The position numbers and the translations under genes were made by a program. Positions 25,123-34,258 of a stretch of DNA of 64,000 nucleotides are shown here, piece by piece (positions within the stretch are counted from its first letter, which is position 1; every line of letters starts with the position of its first letter). The DNA is from an uncultured Pelagibacteraceae bacterium (GTDB taxonomy: Bacteria; Pseudomonadota; Alphaproteobacteria; Pelagibacterales; Pelagibacteraceae): positions 1-64,000 of the forward strand of contig CACAIK010000006.1 of the NCBI GenBank assembly GCA_902532525.1. Direction: 5' to 3'. The notes under the pieces are model-generated. The model worked only from the letters and a program-made list of their open reading frames with translations. It did not search any database and was not told where the DNA came from.

Positions 25123-26295
25123 ATGATTCAGATAATTACAAAACCATTTAGATGGTTTTTCAAATTAGAAGCCGCCAGTGGTCTTGTTTTACTTTTTGCA
25201 GCAATAATAGCTTTAATTGTAAGTAATTCCAATTTAGCCGAAATATATTTTTCTACATTAAATAAATATTTATTTTTAGGAATAAATAATTTTGGATTAA
25301 AGTTATCTGTATTACATTGGATAAATGATGCCTTGATGGCAATTTTCTTTTTCTTCGTTACATTGGAAATTAAAAGAGAATTCTTGCAGGGTGAACTTTC
25401 AAATATAAAGCAAGCTCTTCTTCCAATTATAGGTGCAGTCGGAGGAATGTTGGTGCCTGCATTATTTTATGTTTTTATTAATTTTGGTGATAGTGAAACA
25501 ATGAATGGTTGGGCAATTCCATCTGCAACTGATATTGCATTTTCTTTAGGAGTACTCTCACTATTGGGTAAAAGAGTTCCATTATCCTTAAAAGTTTTTC
25601 TAACTGCTTTAGCTATTATAGATGATCTAGGAGCTATAGTAATTATTGCATTATTCTATTCAGGTGATCTAAGTATTAAATATTTAAGCTTAATGCTATT
25701 AGCTTTTATTGTTCTTTTAGTAATAAATAAATTTAATATAAAGAAATTTTTACCTTATTTAATTGTTGGAATATTTCTTTGGGACTTCACTCACAATTCT
25801 GGAATTCACGCAACAATAGCTGGTGTTTTGCTAGCAATGACTATACCTCATAGAAAAAAAGACAAAGACTTTTCACTACTAATAAAAATTGAGCATGCGA
25901 TTAGTCCATATGTTGCATTTGGTATTATGCCTTTATTTGCTTTCGCTAATGCTGGTGTTTCATTAGAGGGTTTATCTTTTGCATCATTACTTAATAAAGT
26001 TCCGTTAGGTATATTACTAGGATTATTTGTTGGAAAACAATTAGGTGTATTTGTTTTTTCCTATGTTTCAATAAAAATGAAAATAGCACAGATGCCGAAT
26101 AATTCTAACTGGTTCAATTTTTATGGTGTCGGTGTTTTAACAGGTATTGGTTTTACGATGAGTCTATTTGTTGGAAATTTGGCATTTGTTGAAAATATGC
26201 AATATATGGACGGTGTTAAAATTGGAGTTTTAACTGGGTCATTATTATCCACTTTATTTGGATACTTCTTGATACTACTTACACCAAATAAGTAA
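25123..26295 (+). CDS. nhaA: Na+/H+ antiporter NhaA
   Basis: Exchanges internal sodium for external protons at the inner membrane, which is useful in seawater. The 390-residue protein has about 12 transmembrane segments. The ion-binding aspartates are Asp167 and Asp168 in AIIDDLGA, corresponding to E. coli Asp163/Asp164. Asp137 sits in SATDIAF, a conserved position. The C-terminal GFTMSLFVGNLAF motif is present. It starts two bases after the zinc-ribbon gene and is followed seven bases later by the peroxidase gene. Confidence 0.97.
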   Translation: MIQIITKPFRWFFKLEAASGLVLLFAAIIALIVSNSNLAEIYFSTLNKYLFLGINNFGLKLSVLHWINDALMAIFFFFVTLEIKREFLQGELSNIKQALLPIIGAVGGMLVPALFYVFINFGDSETMNGWAIPSATDIAFSLGVLSLLGKRVPLSLKVFLTALAIIDDLGAIVIIALFYSGDLSIKYLSLMLLAFIVLLVINKFNIKKFLPYLIVGIFLWDFTHNSGIHATIAGVLLAMTIPHRKKDKDFSLLIKIEHAISPYVAFGIMPLFAFANAGVSLEGLSFASLLNKVPLGILLGLFVGKQLGVFVFSYVSIKMKIAQMPNNSNWFNFYGVGVLTGIGFTMSLFVGNLAFVENMQYMDGVKIGVLTGSLLSTLFGYFLILLTPNK

Positions 26296-26302
26296 GTAGT
26301 TT

Positions 26303-26845
26303 ATGAAAAGATTGCTAATAAATATTACTATAATTATGTTTTTTTTTAAGAGTCCGGCAATGAGCAATAATCATAAAAATTTTTATGATCTAGAAATTGA
26401 AAGTATTAATGGAGAAATCATTAAATTAAATGATTATCGAGATAAAGTTATACTTATAGTAAATACTGCCAGCTATTGTGGTTTCACAAAGCAATACGAA
26501 GATCTTCAAGATTTATGGGATCAATACAAATCAAAGGGTCTAATTGTTCTTGGTGTACCCTCAGATTCTTTCAATCAAGAAAAAAAAACCAATAGTGAGG
26601 TAAAAGAATTTTGTGAAGTAAATTTTGACTTAAATTTTCCATTAACAACAATTACAGAGGTAAAAGGTAGTAATGCTCATGAGATTTTTAAGTGGGCAGA
26701 AAATAATTTTGGCAAATCTGCAATTCCTAAGTGGAATTTCCATAAAATATTAATCAATAAACAGGGAAACGTAGAAGAAACATATGCTTCTTTTACAAAA
26801 CCTACATCAAATAAAATTATAAATAAAATTGAAGAAATTCTATAG
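26303..26845 (+). CDS. Glutathione peroxidase family thiol peroxidase
   Basis: Reduces hydroperoxides with a thiol donor. The 180-residue protein opens with a hydrophobic stretch (LLINITIIMFFF) that could be a signal peptide or anchor, so a periplasmic location is possible. The peroxidatic Cys59 lies in VNTASYCGFTKQY, and the Trp/Asn of the tetrad in PKWNFHKILI. It is the cysteine, not selenocysteine, type. The usual PCNQF motif is altered to PSDSFNQE. It is the last gene of the nhaA run and overlaps the convergent MBL gene by 6 bases. Confidence 0.9.
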   Translation: MKRLLINITIIMFFFKSPAMSNNHKNFYDLEIESINGEIIKLNDYRDKVILIVNTASYCGFTKQYEDLQDLWDQYKSKGLIVLGVPSDSFNQEKKTNSEVKEFCEVNFDLNFPLTTITEVKGSNAHEIFKWAENNFGKSAIPKWNFHKILINKQGNVEETYASFTKPTSNKIINKIEEIL

Positions 26846-27616
26846 TTTTATCGTCAAACCATCATGTGCTGGTATAACATTTTTAGGTATAACTCTCTTT
26901 AACTTATTATAATCTAATACTGGTGATAAATTTGAAAGTATAGCTTTTTTTGGTTTAAATTTTTTAATAAATAATAAAGATTTTTCCAAATTAAAGTGTG
27001 AAGGATGAAAATTGTACCACAAACAATCAATTATTAAATACTTTAGATTTTTGAAATAAGTATAATCTTTTTTGTAAATTTCACTTACATCAGTAATGTA
27101 TGCAAGTTTTTTATCAATTATAAAACAATTTGAATTGACTGAACCGTGTTCAACAACAATCGACTTAAATTTTATATTTTTATTTTTATGTTTAATAAAT
27201 GAGTTCTTTTTTAATTTATTTAATTTTAGAGTAGCTGGATATTCTTTTGAGAAACTTTCAAAACAATATGAAAAGCTTTGTTTTAAATATTTTGATGTAT
27301 CATTATCAGCATAAACATTAATTTGTTTTCTACTATTAATAAAAAATGATCTTAAATCATTTATTCCATGGGTTTGATCAGCATGCAGATGAGAGTAGAA
27401 AACTTTATCAATTCTTTTAATCTTGTGACGTAATAACTGTTGTCTTAGGTCAGGAGATGTATCGATTAAAATATTTTCATCATAAGTTTTAATAAGTGCT
27501 GAACATCTTGTTCTATAATTTTTCTTATTTTTAGGATCACAATTTCCAAAAAAGCCATCAGGTCTTGGAACACCCATGGAACTTCCACAACCTAATATTA
27601 TAAATTTTATACTCAT
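26840..27616 (-). CDS. MBL-fold metallohydrolase (PhnP/RNase Z-like)
   Basis: A 258-residue beta-lactamase-fold hydrolase. It starts with FIILGCGSSMGVPRPDG, the glycine-rich first strand shared by PhnP-like cyclic phosphodiesterases. The metal motif HLHADQTHG follows near 76-84, and IDCLWYN, HFNLEKSL and PAHDGLTI supply the later ligands. The substrate is unknown; a cyclic phosphoester is plausible. The order metG-tatD-MBL is conserved in alphaproteobacteria. It overlaps tatD by four bases. Confidence 0.88.
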   Translation of the reverse strand: MSIKFIILGCGSSMGVPRPDGFFGNCDPKNKKNYRTRCSALIKTYDENILIDTSPDLRQQLLRHKIKRIDKVFYSHLHADQTHGINDLRSFFINSRKQINVYADNDTSKYLKQSFSYCFESFSKEYPATLKLNKLKKNSFIKHKNKNIKFKSIVVEHGSVNSNCFIIDKKLAYITDVSEIYKKDYTYFKNLKYLIIDCLWYNFHPSHFNLEKSLLFIKKFKPKKAILSNLSPVLDYNKLKRVIPKNVIPAHDGLTIKL

Positions 27617-28377
27617 TTTTGAAAAAATAATCTTTCAAAGTTATTATTTGTAATAGTCTCTAATTCATTAAAGGTTGTTGATTTTAATTCTGAAAGTTTT
27701 TCCAATGTATATTTAATAAAAGAAGGTTCATTTTTTTTACCTCTCATTGGTATAGGTGCTAAAAAAGGACTATCTGTTTCAATTAAAATTTTATCATTTT
27801 CAATTATTTTAAATGTTTCTTGTAGATCAATACTATTTTTAAAAGTTATTATTCCACTTGCAGAAAAATAAGCATTTAATGTCATCATTTTTTTAGCAAA
27901 CTCTTTTGAACCTGTAAAACAGTGCATAAGTATTTTAATATCACTATTTTTATATCTATTTAAAATATCAAAAGTTTCTCTTTCGGCGCTTCTAGAATGA
28001 ACTATTAAAGGATAATTTAGTTCAATGGAGGCTTCTATATGTGTCTCAAAACTTTTAATTTGATCATTTTTATGACTATTTTCATAATAAAAATCTAATC
28101 CTGTCTCTCCTACTCCAATTATTTTTTTAAATTTATTAGCATTTTCAACAATGAATTTTTTATCCATCTTATCAATACTGGACTCATGAGGATGAATTCC
28201 TACACTTCCATAAATTATTTCATCAAGATTTATTATTTTTTTAATATTTTCAAAACTTTTTGAATTGGTTGAAATAGTTAGAATTTTCTTTAATCCATTT
28301 TCCTTAGAACGTTTGATAACATCACTAATATTTGAATAAAGAGGCTCGTGATCAAGATGACAATGTGAGTCTATCAT
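27613..28377 (-). CDS. TatD-family metal-dependent hydrolase
   Basis: A 254-residue TIM-barrel hydrolase. The N-terminal MIDSHCHLDHEPL carries the HxH metal ligands. YGSVGIHPHE, GVGETGLDFYYE, HSRSAERET, HCFTGS and ILIETDSPFLAP follow in the family order. TatD proteins are 3'-5' exonucleases or DNA/RNA processing enzymes in studied bacteria. It overlaps metG by four bases upstream and the MBL gene by four downstream, so the three are translationally coupled. Confidence 0.94.
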   Translation of the reverse strand: MIDSHCHLDHEPLYSNISDVIKRSKENGLKKILTISTNSKSFENIKKIINLDEIIYGSVGIHPHESSIDKMDKKFIVENANKFKKIIGVGETGLDFYYENSHKNDQIKSFETHIEASIELNYPLIVHSRSAERETFDILNRYKNSDIKILMHCFTGSKEFAKKMMTLNAYFSASGIITFKNSIDLQETFKIIENDKILIETDSPFLAPIPMRGKKNEPSFIKYTLEKLSELKSTTFNELETITNNNFERLFFQK

Positions 28378-29900
28378 TTTTCAATTTTTTTAAACAAAAT
28401 ATCTAATTTATTTATTTTTAAATCTTTTTTTAAAATTTCATTATTATCAATTGATGCAAATTCAATAGAATTTTCTGTTTCATTAAAAATATTTAGCACT
28501 TTTACTGATGTTTCTGGCATTACTGGATACAGCAAGATGGTTATTTTTCTAATTAATTCTAATGCAGTATAAACAATTGTATTTAATCTTAATCTATCAT
28601 CTTTCTTTTTCCAAGGTTCTTGATCATTAAAATATTTGTTTGCTGCAAATAATCTATCAACAATAAAACTCATATATTGGTTTATGTCTTGATTATCTAT
28701 GAATGATCTTATTTTATCTAGATTATTTAGTGGTTTTAAAGTTTCTAAATCTTCATCATTATATTTGTGATCAGGTATTAAAGATGAACAATTTTTTTCA
28801 GCAAAAGAAAGCACTCTTTGACATAAGTTTCCAAAATTATTTGCTAAATCACTATTAATACAATTTTCTAGTTTTTCTTTTGAAATATTTCCATCATTAC
28901 CAAAAGAAACTTCTTTAAGTAAATAATATCTTAATGGATCTAAACCATATACATTTATTATTTTTAATGGATCTAAAATATTACCTTTTGATTTTGACAT
29001 TTTTTCATCACCAGAGAGTATCCATCCATGTCCGTATACCCTTTTTGGCGGTTCTATGTCTGCAGCTAATAAGAATGCTGGCCAATAAATAGCATGAAAT
29101 CTTAATATGTCTTTACCAATAATATGTAAATCTGCTGGCCAAAAACTTTTATATAATTCATTATTTTCATCGGGATATTTCAAAGAACTTAAATAATTTG
29201 TTAATGCATCTAACCATACATAAACAACATGATTTTCATCATTTGGTACTTTAACACCCCAAGAGAATGTTTTTCTACTAACAGATAAATCTTTTAAGCC
29301 ACTTTTGACAAAGCTGATTACCTCATTTCTTCTACTTTCAGGTAAAATAAAATTTTTATTTTTTTCATAAAATTCTAATAATGGTTTTTCCCATTGAGAA
29401 AGTTTAAAAAAAAAAGATTCTTCTTCAACCCACTCAACTGGTGAACCTGATGATTTAGCAATTTTCAAACTATCTTTTTCCTCAACTTCATCATCATTAT
29501 AAAAAGCCTCATCTGATACAGAATACCAACCAGAATATTTAGACAAAAAAATTTGGTTATTTTTTTCAAGTATATTCCATAAATTTTGCACAGATACTTT
29601 ATGTCTATCTTCTGTAGTTCTTATAAAATCAGTATTTGATAAGTTTAATGTTTTTGTTAAATCCTCGAATGTTTTACTTATTTCATCACAAAATGATTTT
29701 GGATCTCTATTTAACTTTTCAGCAGATCTTTGTATTTTTAATCCATGCTCATCTGTACCTGTTAAAAAATAGACATTAAAACCATCAATTTTTTTAAAAC
29801 GAGCAAAAAAATCAGCAATTATACTTGAATAAGCATGACCCATATGAGGCTTTGCAGAAGGATAATATATTGGTGTTGTTATGTAATAATTTTTATTCAC
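28374..29900 (-). CDS. metG: Methionyl-tRNA synthetase
   Basis: Charges tRNA-Met. A class I synthetase of 508 residues, near the size of the short bacterial type that lacks the C-terminal dimerisation domain. The HIGH-type motif reads AKPHMGHAY near 16-24, the KMSKS loop is KMSKSKGN near 303, and the anticodon-binding helical domain follows (PWKKKDD). No zinc knuckle is seen in the connective region (GWYSVSDEAF type), as in other alphaproteobacterial forms. It overlaps holB by 8 bases and tatD by 4. Confidence 0.97.
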   Translation of the reverse strand: MNKNYYITTPIYYPSAKPHMGHAYSSIIADFFARFKKIDGFNVYFLTGTDEHGLKIQRSAEKLNRDPKSFCDEISKTFEDLTKTLNLSNTDFIRTTEDRHKVSVQNLWNILEKNNQIFLSKYSGWYSVSDEAFYNDDEVEEKDSLKIAKSSGSPVEWVEEESFFFKLSQWEKPLLEFYEKNKNFILPESRRNEVISFVKSGLKDLSVSRKTFSWGVKVPNDENHVVYVWLDALTNYLSSLKYPDENNELYKSFWPADLHIIGKDILRFHAIYWPAFLLAADIEPPKRVYGHGWILSGDEKMSKSKGNILDPLKIINVYGLDPLRYYLLKEVSFGNDGNISKEKLENCINSDLANNFGNLCQRVLSFAEKNCSSLIPDHKYNDEDLETLKPLNNLDKIRSFIDNQDINQYMSFIVDRLFAANKYFNDQEPWKKKDDRLRLNTIVYTALELIRKITILLYPVMPETSVKVLNIFNETENSIEFASIDNNEILKKDLKINKLDILFKKIEK

Positions 29901-30762
29901 TTAGTAATTTATCCTTAAATTCTAAAAAAAAAGTTTCATAATCTAGATTAAATCTTTTTACATTAGATAGTTTTGAATAATAATATTCTTTAGCCCTATA
30001 TGACAATTTTTTTTTTGTGTTTATATGTTTATAAAAAAATAATTCAATTATCATATTTAAATTATCCCTTATAAACTCTTGTTTAATAAAATGCTTATTA
30101 TTAATTAAATATACTAATAAATCATCAATTGTGGTTTCGGATACTGATAATTCATATTCATTCATATAGTTTATTAAGGATATCAAAAAAAAAGGTGTTG
30201 AGTAATAATTTATCAAATTTGAATTTATTCGATCATAAATATTTTCATTAAAGTGATTATTTAAAATTAATCTGGTATTTTCATTAGTTAAACTTAATTT
30301 AAATTCTATACATCGAGATTTTATTGTATCTATTAAAAATTTCTCTGAATTAAAAATTAAAATAAAAAAAACATTTTCATTTGGTTCTTCTAAATTTTTC
30401 AATAAAGCATTTGACGAATTAATATTTAAAAATTCGACATCGTCGAAGATTATAAATCTTGACTTATTATTAAAGGAGGATTGATTTGTAAACTTTACAA
30501 TTTCTCTAATTTGATGAATTTCTATATTTTTTTTATCATTATTTTTTTTTATACTTAAAACATTAGGATGGGATTTGTTTTTTATTAGCTCATTATCATT
30601 ATTAGAATTAAAAATTTTATATAAAAATTTTTCAACAAATAATGATTTTCCTATACCCTTTTTACCAGATAATAAAATTTTATTTGGAAGTTCATTATTT
30701 TCGTAAAGTGTTACAAATTTTTCAAAATACGTTTCATGTCCTATTAATTTATGTTCAGACAT
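29893..30762 (-). CDS. holB: DNA polymerase III delta-prime subunit
   Basis: A clamp-loader ATPase-fold subunit of 289 residues. A Walker A GKKGIGKS at 33-40 is intact. IIFDDVEFLNINSSNALLKNLEEP, the signature of delta-prime, is followed by TIKSRCIEF with the sensor/arginine-finger SRC motif. The four-cysteine zinc module of the E. coli protein is absent, which is common in this class. It lies between tmk and metG, an arrangement conserved in alphaproteobacteria. The C-terminal collar domain is divergent. Confidence 0.92.
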   Translation of the reverse strand: MSEHKLIGHETYFEKFVTLYENNELPNKILLSGKKGIGKSLFVEKFLYKIFNSNNDNELIKNKSHPNVLSIKKNNDKKNIEIHQIREIVKFTNQSSFNNKSRFIIFDDVEFLNINSSNALLKNLEEPNENVFFILIFNSEKFLIDTIKSRCIEFKLSLTNENTRLILNNHFNENIYDRINSNLINYYSTPFFLISLINYMNEYELSVSETTIDDLLVYLINNKHFIKQEFIRDNLNMIIELFFYKHINTKKKLSYRAKEYYYSKLSNVKRFNLDYETFFLEFKDKLLSE

Positions 30763-31377
30763 TTATATTATTTTCTCAAGTTTATTTATTATTATTTTTT
30801 TTACTTCGTTAATAGTATTGGTGTTTGAGTTAATTTTAATATATTTGCTCTTATTTTTTGATATTTTTTCGTATCCGTTCTGAACTTTGTTATAAAATTT
30901 AAGTTTAAATTTATCATATCTATTTAAGTAAGATCTATTTCTAAGCCTTTTTTGTAAATTTTTTGCATTTACAGTGCTTAAAAAAACTAAATTAGGATTA
31001 AAATTCCCGATTATAAACTTATTCAGCATTTTGATTACTTTTAAATCAATTTTCATTCCATAATGTTGATATGCAATTGTAGAGTCTGTAAAACGATCAA
31101 TAAGTATTATTTTTTTTTTATAATTTTTTTTAATTATTTTCTCAAAATTTTCTGATCTTCCAGCATAAAATAGTAATAGATCAGTTTTATTATTTAAATT
31201 TAGTTTTTTATTTAAAATCAATTTTCTTATTTTTTCTGAAAAAATCGATCCCCCAGGCTCTCTTAATTTTATAAAACTTTTTCTTCGCTTTTTTAAATAA
31301 TTTGCAGCAATTTTAAAATTTGTAGTTTTTCCTGAGGCCTCAATGCCTTCAAATATAATAATTGGATATTTAGACAT
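30763..31377 (-). CDS. tmk: Thymidylate kinase
   Basis: Phosphorylates dTMP to dTDP. The 204-residue P-loop kinase has FEGIEASGKTT near 9-19, LREPGGS (the DRx/PGG substrate motif region), and LIDRFTDSTIAYQ with the conserved DR(Y/F) motif. The lid region is lysine/arginine-rich (LQKRLRNRSYLNRYDKF). It abuts holB without a gap and overlaps the carboxypeptidase gene by 8 bases. Confidence 0.95.
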   Translation of the reverse strand: MSKYPIIIFEGIEASGKTTNFKIAANYLKKRRKSFIKLREPGGSIFSEKIRKLILNKKLNLNNKTDLLLFYAGRSENFEKIIKKNYKKKIILIDRFTDSTIAYQHYGMKIDLKVIKMLNKFIIGNFNPNLVFLSTVNAKNLQKRLRNRSYLNRYDKFKLKFYNKVQNGYEKISKNKSKYIKINSNTNTINEVKKIIINKLEKII

Positions 31378-32524
31378 CGCCCCATATCAAAAAATTGATA
31401 GAAGTTATCAACCTTGATATTGCATTTTGCTGTTTAATATTTTCAGTAGAATATAAATCATGATTAGATATAACTTCATCTTTATATAATACTTTTATTT
31501 CTGCTAATTTTTCTCCCTTTTTTATAGGTGCTTGTATAGGACCGTCATAAACGATCTTCACCTTCATATATTTTTTTTTAGCTTTTGGAATGGTCTTATA
31601 AATTATATCTTTAGTATTCACTTTAACTTTTTTCTTAATACCCTGCCAAACATCTAGTTCATAAATATATTCGTTATCATTACTTATTTTTATTGTGTCA
31701 AAGTTTGTAATTCCCCATGTTAACAATTTTTGTGATTGCTTTGATCTAGAATTTTTTGTTTCAAAGCCACTTGCAACAGCTATTAATCTTCGTTCTTTTC
31801 TTAATATAGATGATGCAAGTGAATATTTTTCTGAACCAAGGTAGCCAGTTTTAATTCCATCTACGCCTATATTTTTATATAATAACGGATTTCTATTTCC
31901 TTGTGTAATGGGATCTCCACCTGTCCTACTCCAAGTAAATTCTTTAATTTTAAAATACTCATAATATTTAGAATGTTCCTTAATTAGATAATTAGACATA
32001 ATTAAAATATCACGTACGGTTGAATAATTATTATCATCATTAATCCCTGACGAGTTTGAAAAATTTGTATTTTCCATTCCAATTTCTTGGGCTTTCTCAG
32101 TCATTAGCAAAGCAAACTCATCCTCTGTTCCTGCAATACCTTCAGCTAAAGCTACACAAGCATCATTACCTGAAGCAACAATTATACCTAATAATAAATC
32201 TTCTACCGAAACTTCATCTCCAACCATTATAAACATTGATGAATAACCAGATGAGGATAATCTCCAGGCATTTTCAGAAACGATAAATTTTTCATCTAAA
32301 GTAATTTCTCCACTTTTCAACAAATCAAAAGCAACAATTGAAGTCATTATTTTTGTCATAGAAGCAGGAAATATTCTCTCATCAGGATTTTTCTCATATA
32401 AAATTTCACCTGATAAATAATCTTGTAAAATTGCAGTTCGTGCATCTATGTTGAATTTTGCATAAGAAATATTATTTATAATTAAAAATGATAGTACAAA
32501 ACTTAATAATGCTTTTATTTTCAT
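31370..32524 (-). CDS. D-alanyl-D-alanine carboxypeptidase (PBP5/6-like)
   Basis: Trims the terminal D-Ala of peptidoglycan stem peptides in the periplasm. The 384-residue protein has a signal peptide (about 1-22). The S-x-x-K nucleophile motif is SMTK with Ser55, the SGN triad is at 118-120 and KTG lies in GIKTGYLG. The C-terminal domain ends with a helix (LITSINFLIWGD) that may bind the membrane. It is downstream of the RlpA-like and MltB genes, a cell-wall remodelling group, and overlaps both neighbours. Confidence 0.95.
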   Translation of the reverse strand: MKIKALLSFVLSFLIINNISYAKFNIDARTAILQDYLSGEILYEKNPDERIFPASMTKIMTSIVAFDLLKSGEITLDEKFIVSENAWRLSSSGYSSMFIMVGDEVSVEDLLLGIIVASGNDACVALAEGIAGTEDEFALLMTEKAQEIGMENTNFSNSSGINDDNNYSTVRDILIMSNYLIKEHSKYYEYFKIKEFTWSRTGGDPITQGNRNPLLYKNIGVDGIKTGYLGSEKYSLASSILRKERRLIAVASGFETKNSRSKQSQKLLTWGITNFDTIKISNDNEYIYELDVWQGIKKKVKVNTKDIIYKTIPKAKKKYMKVKIVYDGPIQAPIKKGEKLAEIKVLYKDEVISNHDLYSTENIKQQNAISRLITSINFLIWGDV

Positions 32525-33279
32525 AATTTTATTAATTCAATATTTTCAAAATTTATATTAGCTATCTCATTATATACATTTTTAATTGATCCTAAATTAT
32601 AAAAAGGACCCTTATAAACCCTATATAAATTTTTAGACATTTTTTTGATATTTATGTCTTTTAAATTGTATTCATCTTCAAGTCTTTTTTTCAATGTAAT
32701 TGCAGATTCTTCAAAAAATAAATCAGCAAATTTAACTATAAATTCAAATTTTGAATTTTTTACCTTTTTAACTTTTGTATTATTATCTTTTTCAATAGAT
32801 ATATTTTGGATTGAAATACTATCTACAGGAGCTTTATTAGCTACTTTTTTTTCTTCATCAAATGTTTTTGCTTTATTTGCAACAAAAGTATTATTAGAAT
32901 TTATTGTTTCGACACGTACATAGGGTTGATCAGGGTCAATATCAATTTCAGTTGCTATTCTTTCGGAAATTACCGAATTATAAAATATTGGATATTTTGA
33001 ATTTTTTCCTACTTTAGCAATTAAATACTTGTCATTTAATAAATTTGTTATTTTAATATCTGTATCTTTTTTAAGTTTATTATTAAAAATAATTAATGCC
33101 CTTTGATCAATTTTTTTTGAAACTACTTTTTTTTTGTAAATATCATTACTAAAAATAAGAGCAAAACCATCATTTGAATAATTTTTAAAATCCTTATTAC
33201 TAATAATATTCTTATTTGTAGTTTCACATGACGTTAAAATTACTGCTAAAAAAATTATTATCTTAAGTTTCATTTTCAA
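32521..33279 (-). CDS. RlpA-like lipoprotein with degenerate barrel and SPOR domain
   Basis: A 252-residue lipoprotein: hydrophobic leader ending LTSC (Cys18). Next comes a region (about 60-125) that resembles the double-psi barrel of RlpA (DTDIKITNLLNDKYLIAKV, then ISERIATEI), but without the usual ASWYG and D-R-G-P catalytic residues. A variable linker follows, and a C-terminal SPOR-like domain (about 175-252, FIVKFADLFFEE...YRVYKGPF) may bind denuded septal glycan. It lies between mltB and the carboxypeptidase. Enzymatic activity is doubtful; a structural septal role is inferred. Confidence 0.75.
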   Translation of the reverse strand: MKMKLKIIIFLAVILTSCETTNKNIISNKDFKNYSNDGFALIFSNDIYKKKVVSKKIDQRALIIFNNKLKKDTDIKITNLLNDKYLIAKVGKNSKYPIFYNSVISERIATEIDIDPDQPYVRVETINSNNTFVANKAKTFDEEKKVANKAPVDSISIQNISIEKDNNTKVKKVKNSKFEFIVKFADLFFEESAITLKKRLEDEYNLKDINIKKMSKNLYRVYKGPFYNLGSIKNVYNEIANINFENIELIKL

Positions 33280-34258
33280 AACTATTTTTTAATGTACATA
33301 CAGCTAAACTAAATCTTAATGATCTATTCCACTTTAAGATTAGCTTATAATTATTAAATATAATATATGCTGGTTTTAGTTTATTTGCATTTTCAACTAT
33401 TTCAGCATCTGGAGTAACTATTGCTGCAGTCAAATTGTCATATTTATCCAAAAAAGACGAATTATTTATATAATTTTTTAAATATTTTACTTTTCTCTCA
33501 TGTTTAATTTTTTTTGCTGATGTATTTAAATATTTATCAGGAATATTTTCATTTAGATTAATTCTATAAAAACACGGAGTATTATCATTCCATCCAAGAT
33601 TACTTAAATAGTTAGCTGCAGATGCAAAAGAATCCTCAATATTTTTTAGATCAATTGATCCATCTCTATTATAGTCAATGGCGTGATTTTTAATTGTGGA
33701 TGGCATAAATTGAAAATTACCAAATGCACCTGCCCAAGATCCAAATAATGTGCTTGGATCTATAATTTTTGCATCTACTAATTTTAAAAGAGTGATTAAT
33801 TCTTTAGTAAAAAATTCACTTCTTCTTTGATCGAAGCTTAATGTTGCAAGTGAAGAAACGATATCCATTTTACCTAAATAGTTTCCAAAATTAGTTTCAA
33901 TTCCCATAAGTGCTAATAGTAAATTTTTATCTACTTTGTATTCAGAAGATACTTTATTAATAATATTATTTTCTTTATTTAATATAATTTTTCCTAATTT
34001 TACTTTTTTTGACGATGTTCTTTTTAAAATATATGTCTTTGTATCTTCATAGAATTCTGGCTGGTATCTGTCATACTTTATTACATCAGGTAAAAACTTT
34101 GTTTTATCTATTAAATTATTAACTGTTGATTTACTAATACCTTCATTAATTGCTCTTTTTTTAAATTTGATTTTCCAATTGTTAAAATCATCAGCGATTA
34201 GAGTTGAAGAATTTAATATAATTAAAATTGATATGATAAATAATTTAATTTTTTTCAT
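33263..34258 (-). CDS. mltB: Membrane-bound lytic murein transglycosylase B family
   Basis: Cleaves peptidoglycan glycan strands to anhydro-muropeptides in the periplasm. The 331-residue protein has a signal peptide (about 1-22) with no lipobox. The catalytic Glu121 lies in LMGIETNFGNYLGK, followed by DIVSSLATLSFDQRRSEFF and GSWAGAFGNFQFMPST, all family hallmarks. The calcium-loop-like DYNRDGSIDL is also visible. It overlaps the RlpA-like gene by 17 bases and the RarD-like gene by 14. Confidence 0.94.
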   Translation of the reverse strand: MKKIKLFIISILIILNSSTLIADDFNNWKIKFKKRAINEGISKSTVNNLIDKTKFLPDVIKYDRYQPEFYEDTKTYILKRTSSKKVKLGKIILNKENNIINKVSSEYKVDKNLLLALMGIETNFGNYLGKMDIVSSLATLSFDQRRSEFFTKELITLLKLVDAKIIDPSTLFGSWAGAFGNFQFMPSTIKNHAIDYNRDGSIDLKNIEDSFASAANYLSNLGWNDNTPCFYRINLNENIPDKYLNTSAKKIKHERKVKYLKNYINNSSFLDKYDNLTAAIVTPDAEIVENANKLKPAYIIFNNYKLILKWNRSLRFSLAVCTLKNSFENET

